In this document: positions 1-8,265 of the stretch, piece after piece
Numbering within the stretch: position 1 is the first letter of the stretch
How the letters are laid out: each line of letters starts with the position of its first letter
NCBI GenBank assembly: GCA_902825845.1
Contig: CADECM010000036.1
Coordinates: forward strand, 1-52,187
Reading direction: 5' to 3'
Length of the DNA stretch: 52,187 nucleotides
Origin: an uncultured beta proteobacterium
Lineage (GTDB): Bacteria; Pseudomonadota; Gammaproteobacteria; Burkholderiales; SG8-41
Notes under the pieces: model-generated
The model's input: only the letters and a program-made list of their open reading frames with translations
Told to the model about the DNA's origin: nothing
Database searches by the model: none
Program-made: the position numbers and the translations under genes

Positions 1-291
1 CACCAGTTCCGCCACCGGCTTGCCGAAGGTTTTCAGCAGCTCGTTTTTGGTGACGGTGGTGTCTTCCATCACGTCGTGCAGCAGGGCTGCGGTCAGCGCC
101 TGCGGATCGAGGTGCCACTGCGCGAGGATGCCGGCCACCGCCAGCGGATGCGAAATGTAGGGTTCGCCGGAGTCGCGAAACTGGCCGTGATGGGCGGTTT
201 CGCTGAACTGATACGCCGATTCAAGCTGCGTGATGTCGTCCGGCTTGAGGTAGCCGGCGCAATCCTTCAGCAGTGTCGCGGCGCCGCTCAT
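1..291 (-). CDS. spoT: Bifunctional (p)ppGpp synthetase/hydrolase SpoT, N-terminal part
   Basis: First 97 residues of a RelA/SpoT-family protein; the gene continues past the left edge. These enzymes make and degrade the alarmone (p)ppGpp in the cytoplasm. Visible is the start of the HD hydrolase domain: the segment around residues 46-60 (ISHPLAVAGILA) and LLHDVMEDT at about 71-78. The His-Asp pair H72-D73 is intact, which favours an active hydrolase (SpoT type) over a synthetase-only RelA; the synthetase and TGS/ACT domains are off the window. The ATG at 291 is chosen because the protein begins at the usual distance before the HD domain. No strong ribosome-binding site is seen. It lies 60 bp after rpoZ in the classic gmk-rpoZ-spoT order, presumably one operon. 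Confidence 0.93.
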   Translation of the reverse strand, partial: MSGAATLLKDCAGYLKPDDITQLESAYQFSETAHHGQFRDSGEPYISHPLAVAGILAQWHLDPQALTAALLHDVMEDTTVTKNELLKTFGKPVAELV

Positions 292-351
292 GGTCAGTGT
301 GGGGCGAACGGATATGTTCTTTCCGTCCGGCCATTTTTATCCCGGCACGGA

Positions 352-558
352 TCAGCCGGACGATTTGACGAGTATTTCGGCGCCGTACTTGCCCGCCGCC
401 ATCTCGCGCAGCGCGATGACCGTGGGTTTGTCGCGATGGGTTTCCATCATCGGTTGCGAGCCGTTGGCGATCTGACGCGCGCGATAGGTGGCGGCGAGGG
501 CCATTTCAAAGCGGTTGGGGATGTGTTTGAGGCAGTCTTCTACGGTGATACGGGCCAT
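352..558 (-). CDS. rpoZ: RNA polymerase omega subunit
   Basis: A 68-residue protein beginning [10 protein letters not shown] and containing NRFEMALAA and [13 protein letters not shown], the standard omega-subunit segments. Omega binds the beta-prime subunit, helps RNA polymerase assembly and in proteobacteria forms part of a ppGpp-binding site, which fits its position next to spoT. An open frame continues upstream of the ATG at 558, but MARITVED is the conserved family N-terminus, so the shorter form is used. It sits 19 bp after the gmk stop. Length matches short betaproteobacterial omega subunits. Confidence 0.95.
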   Translation of the reverse strand: MARITVEDCLKHIPNRFEMALAATYRARQIANGSQPMMETHRDKPTVIALREMAAGKYGAEILVKSSG

Positions 559-577
559 GATGGGATATTCCGGTAAA

Positions 578-1228
578 TTACGCGTTCTTCGGGTTGGTCG
601 GGTGCGCCGGGTCTGCGGGATGCAGCAAGGCATCGAGGATGTCGCGGTTACGCTCCAGTTGGCGCTCGCGCTTGAGCCGTTCGGCAACGACAATGGCAGC
701 CAGTTCCTGCGCCGCGCGGTCGAAATCCTCGTTGATAATAACATAGTCAAAATCAATCAGATGCGCGATTTCCGCGTGCGCGTTGCGAAGCCGCCGCGCG
801 ATCACCTCGGGGGAATCGGTGCCGCGTCCCCGCAGCCGCGACAGCAACGCTGCGTACGACGGCGGCAGCACAAAAATCCCCACCGCGTCCGCATGCACGC
901 GCCGCACCTGGTCTGCGCCCTGCCAGTCGATTTCGAGCAGGATATCCTCGCCGGCCGCGCGCCGCGTGCCGAGCCATTGCAGCGAGGTGCCGTAATGGTT
1001 GCCGTGCACCAGCGCGCTTTCGACGAACTCGCCGCTGGCGCGCATGCGCTCGAATTCGGCGACAGTGACAAAGTTGTATTCGCGGCCGTTGACTTCGCCC
1101 GCGCGCGGCGCGCGCGTGGTGAACGACACCGATTTGCGCACGCGCGGGTCGCTGTCGAGCAGCGCCGCCACCAGGCTGGTCTTGCCGGCGCCGGAAGGCG
1201 CGCTGACGATGTAGAGGTTGCCGGTCAT
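578..1228 (-). CDS. gmk: Guanylate kinase
   Basis: A 216-residue enzyme converting GMP plus ATP to GDP plus ADP. The P-loop APSGAGKTS lies at residues 10-18, followed by [19 protein letters not shown], the GMP-binding segment with its conserved Arg and Tyr. The lid and adenine-binding arginines (RLRGRGTDS) are also present. Length is within the usual 200-220. It heads the gmk-rpoZ-spoT unit, linking guanine nucleotide supply to ppGpp turnover. Upstream lies a heptamer repeat array and then yicC on the same strand. Confidence 0.97.
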   Translation of the reverse strand: MTGNLYIVSAPSGAGKTSLVAALLDSDPRVRKSVSFTTRAPRAGEVNGREYNFVTVAEFERMRASGEFVESALVHGNHYGTSLQWLGTRRAAGEDILLEIDWQGADQVRRVHADAVGIFVLPPSYAALLSRLRGRGTDSPEVIARRLRNAHAEIAHLIDFDYVIINEDFDRAAQELAAIVVAERLKRERQLERNRDILDALLHPADPAHPTNPKNA

Positions 1229-1235
1229 TTTTCAG

Positions 1236-1263
1236 GATCGAGGCTTGAGGATCGAGGATTGAG
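1236..1263 (+). repeat. Tandem heptamer array between yicC and gmk
   Basis: Four adjacent 7-bp units, GATCGAG GCTTGAG GATCGAG GATTGAG, fill much of the 75-bp gap between yicC and gmk. The same nnnYGAG pattern recurs at the ends of rdgB (3634 on) and of the EAL gene (8253 on), so it belongs to a small family of junction repeats. Confidence 0.8.
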
Positions 1264-1303
1264 CAACCGCGGATGGATCTCAATACTTGATCCCGATTGC
1301 GGG

Positions 1304-2188
1304 TTACTCAATATTCTGAATCTGCTCGCGCATTTGTTCGATCAACAATTTCAAATCCATCGCCACCTGGGTAATTTCAATGTCCGCGGCCTTGGAGCCG
1401 AGGGTGTTGGCTTCGCGATTCAGTTCCTGCATCAGGAAATCCAGCCGTTTGCCCGCCGCGCCGCCCTTGCCGAGAATGCGCCGCAATTCAGCCATGTGGG
1501 TCTTCAGGCGCGTGAGTTCTTCGTCGACATCGATTTTACCGGCGTACAAGGCAACTTCCTGGCGTATGCGTTCGTCGTCGGCGGTGGCGAGCGCGTCTTT
1601 CAGGCGTTGGTTGAGCTTTTCCTGAAAGGCGGCGATCGCTGCCGGCAGGCGCGGCGCCACCTCGGCCACGCGTTGTTCGATCGCACCGGCGTGCTGCAGA
1701 ATGGCGTCTTTCAAGCGGGCGCCTTCGCGCGCGCGGGCGGCGGTGAATTCGTCCAGTGCGGCGCCGGTGAGTTCGCGGCAGGCGTTGCGCAGCGCTTCCG
1801 CCGGCAACGTGTCCGCACCCAACATGCCGGGCCAGCGCAGCACATCGGCCGCGCGCAGGCTGCCGGCCTGCGGAAACACCTTGAGCACTTCGGCGTTAAG
1901 CGCGGCCAGTTGCCGCAGCATGGCCGGGTTCAGCTCGGCCGCGGCCGGCGCAGCCGCGGCAGCGGCGAGCGTCACACGGCACTCGAGTTTGCCGCGCGTC
2001 AGGCGCGCGGCCAGCAATTCACGCAGCGCGGGTTCGATCGCGCGCAGTTCTTCCGGCAGACGAAACTGGATATCGAGATAACGGTTGTTGACCGCGCGGA
2101 TTTCCACTGTCAGCGTGCCCGTCAATGTCCCTGCGGCGAGTTCGCGGGTGGCGACGGCGTAGCCGGTCATGCTGTAGATAGCGCTCAC
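1304..2188 (-). CDS. YicC/YloC family endoribonuclease
   Basis: A protein of about 294 residues of the YicC family. Members act in stationary-phase physiology and have been shown to be endoribonucleases involved in small-RNA turnover. Sequence signs are the N-terminal IYSMTGYA, the [20 protein letters not shown] block and the C-terminal [19 protein letters not shown] block, which carries conserved acidic and Asn residues. Family members start a few residues before SMTxYA, so the GTG at 2188 ([11 protein letters not shown], with AAGGG upstream) is preferred; an ATG at 2170 and a longer frame from 2209 are alternatives. It is divergent from rph, with only 38 bp between the two starts. Confidence 0.9.
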   Translation of the reverse strand: MSAIYSMTGYAVATRELAAGTLTGTLTVEIRAVNNRYLDIQFRLPEELRAIEPALRELLAARLTRGKLECRVTLAAAAAAPAAAELNPAMLRQLAALNAEVLKVFPQAGSLRAADVLRWPGMLGADTLPAEALRNACRELTGAALDEFTAARAREGARLKDAILQHAGAIEQRVAEVAPRLPAAIAAFQEKLNQRLKDALATADDERIRQEVALYAGKIDVDEELTRLKTHMAELRRILGKGGAAGKRLDFLMQELNREANTLGSKAADIEITQVAMDLKLLIEQMREQIQNIE

Positions 2189-2226
2189 GTATAATTGCCC
2201 TTGATCCATTGAATCGGGAAGATAGC

Positions 2227-2946
2227 ATGAGCCTGCGTCCCAGCGGAAGAAAGCCCGGCGAATTGCGCGCGATACGCATCACGCGTCATTACACCTGTCA
2301 CGCCGAAGGCGCGGTGCTGATCGAAAGCGGCAATACCCGGGTGCTGTGCACCGCCAGCGTGCTGGAAAAACAGCCGCCGCACTTGCGCGGCACGCCGCAG
2401 GGCTGGGTGACGGCCGAATACGGCATGCTGCCGCGCTCCACCCATACCCGCATGGACCGCGAGGCGGCGCGCGGCAAGCAATCCGGGCGCACGCAGGAGA
2501 TTCAGCGTCTGATCGGGCGCTCGCTGCGCGCGGTGGTGGATTTGAACGCGCTGGGTCCGCGTTCGATTCACCTGGACTGCGATGTGCTGCAGGCGGACGG
2601 CGGCACACGTACCGCCAGCATCACCGGTGCTTTCGTGGCGCTGCACGATGCCGTGAGCGGGCTGCTGACGAAGCAGGCCCTTGCGGCGACGCCGATCCGC
2701 GAGCATGTCGCCGCGGTGTCGGTGGGCATGCGCGAAGGCGTGCCGCTGCTCGATCTGGATTATGACGAAGACTCCACCTGCGACACTGACATGAACGTGG
2801 TGATGACCGACAGCGGCGGGCTGATCGAAATACAAGGCACGGCGGAAGGTGCGCCGTTTTCGCGCGCGCAAATGGATGCCATGGTGGAGCTCGCCCAGAA
2901 CGGTATCCGGACCTTGATCGGGGCGCAACGGACGGCATTGAAGTAA
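2227..2946 (+). CDS. rph: Ribonuclease PH
   Basis: A 239-residue phosphorolytic 3'-5' exoribonuclease that trims tRNA 3' ends using phosphate. The N-terminus [14 protein letters not shown] is typical. The phosphate-binding region [15 protein letters not shown] and the catalytic acidic segment [15 protein letters not shown] are complete. Length equals that of E. coli RNase PH. The ATG at 2227 follows a GGGAAG ribosome-binding site; the frame is open upstream but lacks conservation there. Its stop codon TAA is the first three bases of an AT-rich junction element that fills the gap to rdgB, its usual betaproteobacterial neighbour. Confidence 0.97.
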   Translation: MSLRPSGRKPGELRAIRITRHYTCHAEGAVLIESGNTRVLCTASVLEKQPPHLRGTPQGWVTAEYGMLPRSTHTRMDREAARGKQSGRTQEIQRLIGRSLRAVVDLNALGPRSIHLDCDVLQADGGTRTASITGAFVALHDAVSGLLTKQALAATPIREHVAAVSVGMREGVPLLDLDYDEDSTCDTDMNVVMTDSGGLIEIQGTAEGAPFSRAQMDAMVELAQNGIRTLIGAQRTALK

Positions 2947-2969
2947 GTATCTGTTTTTAAAAGGATTTT
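2944..2969 (+). repeat. AT-rich junction element, copy 1 (rph-rdgB)
   Basis: TAAGTATCTGTTTTTAAAAG followed by GATTTT. The rph stop codon is part of the element, and the rdgB start codon follows directly. The AAGGA inside it (2960-2964) serves as the rdgB ribosome-binding site. One of eight related copies in the window. Confidence 0.75.
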
Positions 2970-3638
2970 ATGGATATGGACCGCTTGGTCCTTGCGTCCG
3001 GCAATCCGGGCAAGCTGCGCGAGTTCCGCCAGCTGTGCGAACCGCTGGGGATGACGCTCATTGCGCAGTCGCAACTGGGCATCGGCGACGCCGACGAGCC
3101 GCATGGCACGTTCGTCGAAAACGCACTCGCCAAGGCGCGCCACGCCAGCCGTGCCGCCGCAATGCCGGCGTTTGCCGACGACTCGGGCATTTGTGTTGCC
3201 GCGCTGGGCGGCGCACCGGGCGTGCACTCGGCGCGGTTTGCTGCGTCGATCGAGGATGTGGCGCGGTTTGCCGCGTCGATGGAAGATGCGGCGCGGTTTG
3301 CCGATGCCGCTGGCGATCGCGAGTCTCAGGACGCGCGCAACAACGCCAAGTTGATAGCCATGCTTGAAGGCAAGGCGGACCGCAGCGCCCACTACACCTG
3401 TGTGATTGTGCTGGTGCGCCACGCCGACGATCCGGAACCCGTGATCGCCGAAGGCCGCTGGCACGGCGAAATCGTGACTGCGCCGCGCGGTGAAGGCGGC
3501 TTCGGCTACGACCCGTATTTTTACTTGCCGGCGCTGGGCAAGACCGCGGCGCAATTGCCGGCGTACGAAAAGAACCGCATCAGTCACCGCGGTCAGGCAC
3601 TGGCGCGGCTGGCGGCACGGCTGGGTCGCGAGGCGTGA
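2970..3638 (+). CDS. rdgB: RdgB/HAM1 XTP/dITP pyrophosphatase
   Basis: A 222-residue non-canonical purine NTP pyrophosphatase that removes dITP, XTP and similar bases from the nucleotide pool. Family marks are LVLASGNPGKLREF at the N-terminus, FVENALAKARHA, the metal-binding FADDSGICVAALGGAPGVHSARF, and GEGGFGYDPYFY with SHRGQAL near the C-terminus. The protein is about 20 residues longer than usual. The extra length is an in-frame tandem repeat, ARFAASIEDV then ARFAASMEDA then ARFAD, directly after the active-site loop. The ATG at 2970 is used because AAGGA sits five bases upstream; ATG 2976 is possible. Its stop lies inside a heptamer repeat and overlaps the frame leading into hemW. Confidence 0.95.
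   Translation: MDMDRLVLASGNPGKLREFRQLCEPLGMTLIAQSQLGIGDADEPHGTFVENALAKARHASRAAAMPAFADDSGICVAALGGAPGVHSARFAASIEDVARFAASMEDAARFADAAGDRESQDARNNAKLIAMLEGKADRSAHYTCVIVLVRHADDPEPVIAEGRWHGEIVTAPRGEGGFGYDPYFYLPALGKTAAQLPAYEKNRISHRGQALARLAARLGREA
3231..3303 (+). repeat. In-frame 30-bp tandem repeat in rdgB
   Basis: Two near-identical 30-bp units (3231-3260 and 3261-3290), each starting GCGCGGTTTG, plus 13 bases of a third (3291-3303). The unit is exactly ten codons, so the frame is preserved and ARFAAS(I/M)ED(V/A) is repeated. Confidence 0.9.
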
Positions 3639-3751
3639 GGCGCGAGGCGAATGTGATCGGTGCGGTACTGTCGTCGCCAGTTGCAACGGCACGCGAGTCG
3701 AGTCCTCTCACTACCCCAAGTGTGCCCGCGCCTCGCGCTTCGCGCCTCACG
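3634..3751. repeat. Inverted repeat built of heptamers between rdgB and hemW
   Basis: The left arm GCGTGAGGCGCGAGGCG (3634-3650) is answered on the other strand by CGCGCCTCACGC and CGCCTCGCGC within 3728-3751. Read on the minus strand the right arm is again GCGTGAG-type heptamers, so two arrays face each other about 80 bp apart. The stretch is open in the hemW frame but looks like a repeat insertion rather than conserved protein. Confidence 0.6.
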
Positions 3752-3760
3752 CAATCTGCC

Positions 3761-4927
3761 GTGCGGTTCACGGCCCTGCCCCCGCTGTCGCTCTACATCC
3801 ACATCCCGTGGTGCATGAAAAAGTGCCCGTATTGCGATTTCAATTCGCACGCAGTGCGCGGGGCGCGCGGCGACATTCCCGAGCGCGAGTACGTGGCGGC
3901 GCTGATTGCGGATTTCGAGCAGACGTTGCCGCGCGTGTGGGGGCGGCGCATTCACAGCGTGTTTTTCGGCGGCGGCACGCCCAGTCTGTTGTCGGGGGGG
4001 GCGGTGGACGAGATACTCGCCGCGGTGCGTGCGCGCATGCCGCTCGCGCCCGACGCGGAGATCACGCTGGAAGCGAATCCGGGCACGGTGGAGGCGCAGC
4101 GTTTCCACGACTATCGTGCCGCGGGTGTGAACCGCCTGTCGCTGGGCATCCAGAGTTTCAATCCGCGCCACCTGAAGGCATTGGGCCGCATTCACGATGA
4201 TACCGAAGCGCGGCGCGCGATCGAGGTCGCGCGCAGCCATTTCGACAACTTCAACCTGGATCTGATGTACGGCTTGCCGGATCAGACCGTGGATGAAGCG
4301 CTGGCGGACATCGACGCGGCGCTGGCTTTCGCGCCGCCGCATCTGTCGGCCTATCACCTGACGCTGGAGCCCAATACCTATTTTCATCGTTACCCGCCGA
4401 CGTTGCCGGACGACGATAGCACCGCCGACATGCAGCAGCAGATCGAGGCGGTGCTGGCGGGCCGCGGCTACGACCACTATGAAACCTCGGCGTTCGCGAA
4501 GCCCGGCGCGCAGTGCAGACATAACCTGAATTACTGGCTGTTCGGCGACTACATCGGCATCGGCGCGGGCGCGCACGGCAAGATTTCCGCGCCGGATCGC
4601 CTGCTGCGCGAGGCGCGCTACCGCCAGCCCGCGCAGTTCATGGACAAGGCGGCCGCCGGCAACGCGGTTCAGGTTGCGGACGAAATCGGCGCCGCGGATG
4701 TGGGCTTTGAGTTCATGATGAATGCGCTGCGCTTGAACGGCGGCTTCGATGCACGTTTGTTTGCGGAGCGCGCGGGCGTGCCGCTGACAGCGGTGCTCAA
4801 ACCGCTGCAGGCGGCGGAGCAGCGCGGTTTCATCACGCGCGATCCGTTGCGAATCGCGCCGACACCGCTGGGGCGGCGCTTTCTGAATGACTTGCTGCAG
4901 CTTTTCCTGCCTGCAGCGAAAGTATAA
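3761..4927 (+). CDS. hemW: HemW-type radical SAM heme chaperone
   Basis: A radical SAM protein of about 388 residues, homologous to oxygen-independent coproporphyrinogen III oxidase. Family members of this length are HemW heme chaperones that deliver heme to respiratory proteins. The 4Fe-4S motif is CMKKCPYC in YIHIPWCMKKCPYCDF. GGGTPSLL, EANPG, NRLSLGIQSF and YEISAFA-like (HYETSAFA) segments follow, then HNLNYW and the GIGAGAH loop. The cysteine after the first motif that marks true HemN is not evident. The frame is open back to GTG 3635, overlapping the rdgB stop, but those 42 residues are repeat-derived and poorly folded-looking; GTG 3761 gives the family length. Confidence 0.9.
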   Translation: MRFTALPPLSLYIHIPWCMKKCPYCDFNSHAVRGARGDIPEREYVAALIADFEQTLPRVWGRRIHSVFFGGGTPSLLSGGAVDEILAAVRARMPLAPDAEITLEANPGTVEAQRFHDYRAAGVNRLSLGIQSFNPRHLKALGRIHDDTEARRAIEVARSHFDNFNLDLMYGLPDQTVDEALADIDAALAFAPPHLSAYHLTLEPNTYFHRYPPTLPDDDSTADMQQQIEAVLAGRGYDHYETSAFAKPGAQCRHNLNYWLFGDYIGIGAGAHGKISAPDRLLREARYRQPAQFMDKAAAGNAVQVADEIGAADVGFEFMMNALRLNGGFDARLFAERAGVPLTAVLKPLQAAEQRGFITRDPLRIAPTPLGRRFLNDLLQLFLPAAKV

Positions 4928-4950
4928 AACTGTTTAAAAACAAATACTTA
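4923..4950 (-). repeat. AT-rich junction element, copy 2 (after hemW)
   Basis: Minus-strand TAAGTATTTGTTTTTAAACA continuing into GTTTTATA. The hemW stop codon (4925-4927) falls within it. The adjoining AAATAC-TTAT-GTATTT (4942-4957) is a weak AT hairpin running into a T tract, so the spot may also help end hemW transcription. Confidence 0.75.
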
Positions 4951-4960
4951 TGTATTTTTT

Positions 4961-4987
4961 GCTGGCGGACGGCGAATGTCCGGCAGC
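4961..4987. other. Hairpin in the hemW-Bug gap
   Basis: Arms GCTGGCGGAC and GTCCGGCAGC (one mismatch) with a 7-base loop. There is no T tract after it, so it is not a classic terminator on the plus strand; on the minus strand it is followed by an A/T-rich stretch. Together with copy 2 of the AT element it may separate hemW from the downstream binding-protein gene. Confidence 0.45.
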
Positions 4988-5059
4988 CATTTGCAGCGGC
5001 GCTTCGGGTAAAGTAGGCGTTCCAAAAAATTTCAAATCTCATCAGTGGAGGAGCAAGGC

Positions 5060-6031
5060 ATGCAGTCCAGAATCACGCTATTGGCCGCAAGCGCGGCGTT
5101 TGCCGTCATCACCGGTGCGCCGGCAATGGCGCAGAGCTATCCGAGCAAGCCAGTTCGATTCATCGTCACCTATCCGCCCGGCGGCAGTTCTGAAGTGATG
5201 TCCCGCATCATCGGCCATCAGCTCACCGAGTTCTGGGGACAGCCGGTGATCGTCGAACCCCGCCCCGGCGCGGATGGCTCGATCGGCATGGAATATGCAT
5301 CCAAACAGCCCGCGGATGGTTATACGTTTCTGCTGGGCAACTTCGGGCCGGTGGTCGCCAAGCCGCTGCTCGCCAAGGTGAGATACGACTGGAAGCGGGA
5401 TTTCACGCCGGTGTCGCGCACCACAGTGTCGGCGAACATACTGGTCGTGCCGACTACGCTGCCGGTGAAAAACGCGCGCGAACTCGTCGCGCTGGCCAAG
5501 TCGCGGCCCGGCGAACTGAGCTACGGCACCAGTGGGCCGGGCAGCATGTCGCACTTCGCCGGCGAAATGTTCCAGCGTATCGCGGGCGTGAAAATGATCA
5601 CCGTGAATTACAAGGGCAACGCGCTGGCGATCACCGATATCATGGGCGGCCAGATCACCACCATGTTTTCGGACGCGTTGCCGGCCATGGGCGCGCTGAA
5701 GACCAACAAGGTGCGCGCGCTGGCGGTGACCAGCGAGCAGCGCTGGCCGTTCACGCCGGAGCTGCCCACGCTTGCCGAGAGCGGATTGAAGGGCTTCGCG
5801 GCGGTCAACTGGTGGGGCATCCTGTTTCCCGCCGGGGTGGGGCGCCCGATCGTCGACAAGGTCAATGCCGATCTGGTGAAGGCGCTCGATACCTCGACCG
5901 TGAAAAGCAAGCTCGGCGAACTGGGCGTTGCCGCGATCTCGAGTACGCCGGAGGCATTCGGTGCATTCATGGCGAGCGAAACCGCGCGCTGGGGCAAATT
6001 GATCAAGGAAGCCGGGTTGCGCGTGGAGTAA
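5060..6031 (+). CDS. Bug-family tripartite tricarboxylate transporter substrate-binding protein
   Basis: A 323-residue periplasmic binding protein of the Bug/TctC family, which is strongly expanded in Burkholderiales and binds carboxylates or other small solutes. It has a signal peptide (ITLLAASAAFAVITGAPAMAQ, cut after AMAQ) followed by the family opening YPSKPVRFIVTYPPGGSSEVMSR. Other marks are VEPRPGADGSIG, ASKQPADGYTFLLG, LSYGTSGPGSMSHFAGE and the C-terminal WWGILFPAGV. The ATG at 5060 has GGAGGA upstream; a GTG at 5045 is unlikely. No transporter membrane genes (tctA/tctB) are adjacent, so this is an orphan receptor, as is common in these genomes. The ligand cannot be told from sequence. 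Confidence 0.92.
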   Translation: MQSRITLLAASAAFAVITGAPAMAQSYPSKPVRFIVTYPPGGSSEVMSRIIGHQLTEFWGQPVIVEPRPGADGSIGMEYASKQPADGYTFLLGNFGPVVAKPLLAKVRYDWKRDFTPVSRTTVSANILVVPTTLPVKNARELVALAKSRPGELSYGTSGPGSMSHFAGEMFQRIAGVKMITVNYKGNALAITDIMGGQITTMFSDALPAMGALKTNKVRALAVTSEQRWPFTPELPTLAESGLKGFAAVNWWGILFPAGVGRPIVDKVNADLVKALDTSTVKSKLGELGVAAISSTPEAFGAFMASETARWGKLIKEAGLRVE

Positions 6032-6072
6032 GCTGGTTTGCCCGCGCCTGATCTGCCCCTATCACCACCTCA

Positions 6073-8265
6073 ATGACCGCCTCAACGACCGCCACAACGA
6101 CCGAAGCCGGACTGCCGCTTGCCGTGGACATGGCAAGCCTCGCGCAGCTGCTGTCGCGCAGCGTGCTCGACGGCATGCCCAATCCGGCGTGGGTCAAGGA
6201 CGCCAACCATCGCTACCTCGCGGTGAATGCCGCGTTTCGCGGCATGTGCGAATTTCAGGTGGGCGGTGCCGAGGTCGAGGTTATTGATTCCACCGACTTC
6301 AATCTGCTGCCGCTGGAGATGGCGGAACAGGCGCTGCAGGAAGACCTCGAGGTGATCGCGGCGCAAAGCGCGAAGCGCGGCAGGCTGGTGATCTTTAATA
6401 CCGCGGGCGAGGCGCGCCAGTATGATACCTATCGTGTGGCGCTGCTCGACGGCGCGGGCGGCGTAGCCGGGACGCTGGGCATCGCGATCGATGTCACCGA
6501 GTTCGCGGCGCAGCTGTCGCAGGTCAAGGAAAACGAGCGCATGCTGAGCACGCTGGTGGACCGTCTGCCGGTGGCGGCCTATCGGCGTCTGCCGGATGCC
6601 GACTGGACCATGGCGTTTGTCAGCGAAGGCTGCCGCGAATTGACCGGCTATGACCCGTCCGAGTTTTCTGCCAACGCCGTGCGCAGCTGGGCTTCCATCA
6701 TTTGCGCCGAGGATTACGTGCGCGCCTGGCACGATGTGCAGGATCAGCTCGCCAACGGCAACGGCTACAGCGTGGAATATCGCGTGGTGGCCCCGGACGG
6801 CGACATGCGCTGGGTGAGCGAGCGGGGGGTCGCGAGCCGCGCGGCGGATGGCGAGGTGTCGACCCTGGTCGGCGTGATCATGGATTTCACCGAGACCCGG
6901 CATTATCTCGATGAGATGGTGCACCGGGAAACGCACGATACCCTGACCGGCGTGGCCAACCGGCCGCTGCTGCTCGATCACTTGCGCCACGGCATTGCCT
7001 ATGCCAAGCGCTACGGCGGCATGGTGGCAACGTTTGTGGTGAACATCGATCACTTCAAGTATGTGAACCAGAGTCTGGGTCACGATGCGGGCGACGAATT
7101 GCTCAAGGGCATCGCGCTGCGGCTGCGCAGCGCCTTGCGCGAACACGATACGGTGGCGCGCCTGGGGGCGGATTCGTTCGCGATGACGCTGATCGACAAC
7201 GAAAATCTGGGCGGCGCAGCGCAGGCCATGGCGCGCGTGCTGGAGTCGGTGCGCGCGCCGTTTGTCATCAACGCGCAGGAGATCGTGGTTACCTGCAGTG
7301 TGGGCTGCGCGCTGTTTCCGAACGACGGCCCCGATCCGGAAACGCTGTTGCGGCGCGCCGATACCGCGATGCGCCACGCGCGCAGTCTGGGGGGCGACTG
7401 CTATTATTTTTATTCGGCCGACAGCGACCGGCGCACCGAAGAGCGCCTGTACATCGAAGCGAACTTGCGGCGCGCCATCGAGAACGGCGAACTGATTGTC
7501 TACTACCAGCCGCAGGTTGCCGCGGCCGATGGACGCTTTATCGGCATGGAAGCGCTGGTGCGCTGGAACCATCCTGAAATGGGCCTGGTGTCGCCCGGCC
7601 GTTTTATACCGGTGGCGGAGGAGTCCGATCTGATCGTGACACTGGGCGGCTGGATACTGGAGGAAGCCTGCCGGCAGACGCAGGTGCTGATCGACGAGGG
7701 GTTTGAGGTGGGGCACGTGGCGGTCAATTTGTCGCCGCGGCAGTTTCGCGATGCCAATCTGATCGCCAAAGTGGGAGAGATTCTCGCGCGTACCGGCCTT
7801 GATCCGCGTCATCTGGAGTTGGAGATCACGGAAAGCCTGGCCATGAAGGACGTTGATGCCGTGGTCGCCAAACTCAAGGAACTCAAGAGCCTCGGCCTGT
7901 TGATGGCCATCGACGACTTCGGCACCGGTTATTCGAGCCTGAGCTATCTGCGGCGGTTTCCGATCGACCGCCTGAAGATCGATCAGTCGTTCACGCGCGA
8001 AGTGTCGACGTCCAGTGACGGTGCCGCCATCGCCCGCGCGGTGATTCAACTGGGCCATGCGCTCGACCTGCGGGTGATCGCGGAAGGCGTCGAATCCGTG
8101 GGCCAGCTCGATTTCATGCGCGAAAACGAGTGTGACGAAATACAGGGCTACTTGTTTTCGAAGCCGGTGGATGCGGGAACGCTGCGCCAGTTGCTGCAGG
8201 CGCGCGCTACGCCGGATGCGTCAGGCAGCGTGCTCTACGCGACGCGGGTCAGGCGTGAGACGTGA
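6073..8265 (+). CDS. PAS-PAS-GGDEF-EAL cyclic-di-GMP phosphodiesterase, GGDEF site degenerate
   Basis: A 730-residue cytoplasmic signalling protein with no membrane segment. Two PAS domains (about residues 25-145 and 158-275, the second ending in MDFTETR) are followed by a GGDEF domain (about 283-440) and an EAL domain (about 455-705). The diguanylate cyclase signature is GADSF at 365-369 instead of GGDEF, so synthesis is unlikely; such domains often bind GTP and tune the EAL. The EAL site looks complete: GMEALVRW (493-495), LEITESLAM, DDFGTGYSSLSYL, the KID lysine and AEGVE. The likely role is hydrolysis of c-di-GMP in response to a PAS signal. The last codons and the stop lie inside a heptamer repeat, so the C-terminus may vary between strains. 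Confidence 0.93.
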   Translation: MTASTTATTTEAGLPLAVDMASLAQLLSRSVLDGMPNPAWVKDANHRYLAVNAAFRGMCEFQVGGAEVEVIDSTDFNLLPLEMAEQALQEDLEVIAAQSAKRGRLVIFNTAGEARQYDTYRVALLDGAGGVAGTLGIAIDVTEFAAQLSQVKENERMLSTLVDRLPVAAYRRLPDADWTMAFVSEGCRELTGYDPSEFSANAVRSWASIICAEDYVRAWHDVQDQLANGNGYSVEYRVVAPDGDMRWVSERGVASRAADGEVSTLVGVIMDFTETRHYLDEMVHRETHDTLTGVANRPLLLDHLRHGIAYAKRYGGMVATFVVNIDHFKYVNQSLGHDAGDELLKGIALRLRSALREHDTVARLGADSFAMTLIDNENLGGAAQAMARVLESVRAPFVINAQEIVVTCSVGCALFPNDGPDPETLLRRADTAMRHARSLGGDCYYFYSADSDRRTEERLYIEANLRRAIENGELIVYYQPQVAAADGRFIGMEALVRWNHPEMGLVSPGRFIPVAEESDLIVTLGGWILEEACRQTQVLIDEGFEVGHVAVNLSPRQFRDANLIAKVGEILARTGLDPRHLELEITESLAMKDVDAVVAKLKELKSLGLLMAIDDFGTGYSSLSYLRRFPIDRLKIDQSFTREVSTSSDGAAIARAVIQLGHALDLRVIAEGVESVGQLDFMRENECDEIQGYLFSKPVDAGTLRQLLQARATPDASGSVLYATRVRRET

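Noticed and set aside
488..2194. Long plus-strand open frame opposite gmk and yicC
   Set aside because: It is antisense to two well-conserved genes and has low-complexity Arg/Ala-rich translation typical of a GC-rich shadow frame.
2190..2195. TATAAT in the yicC-rph gap as the rph promoter
   Set aside because: The hexamer is perfect, but no -35 is seen and it overlaps the yicC ribosome-binding region, so it cannot be told from chance.
3635..3760. N-terminal extension of hemW from GTG 3635
   Set aside because: The stretch is made of inverted heptamer repeats and adds 42 residues beyond the family length.
6082..8058. 658-codon minus-strand open frame opposite the EAL gene
   Set aside because: Mirror of a clear PAS-GGDEF-EAL protein; the translation is His/Arg-rich without motifs.
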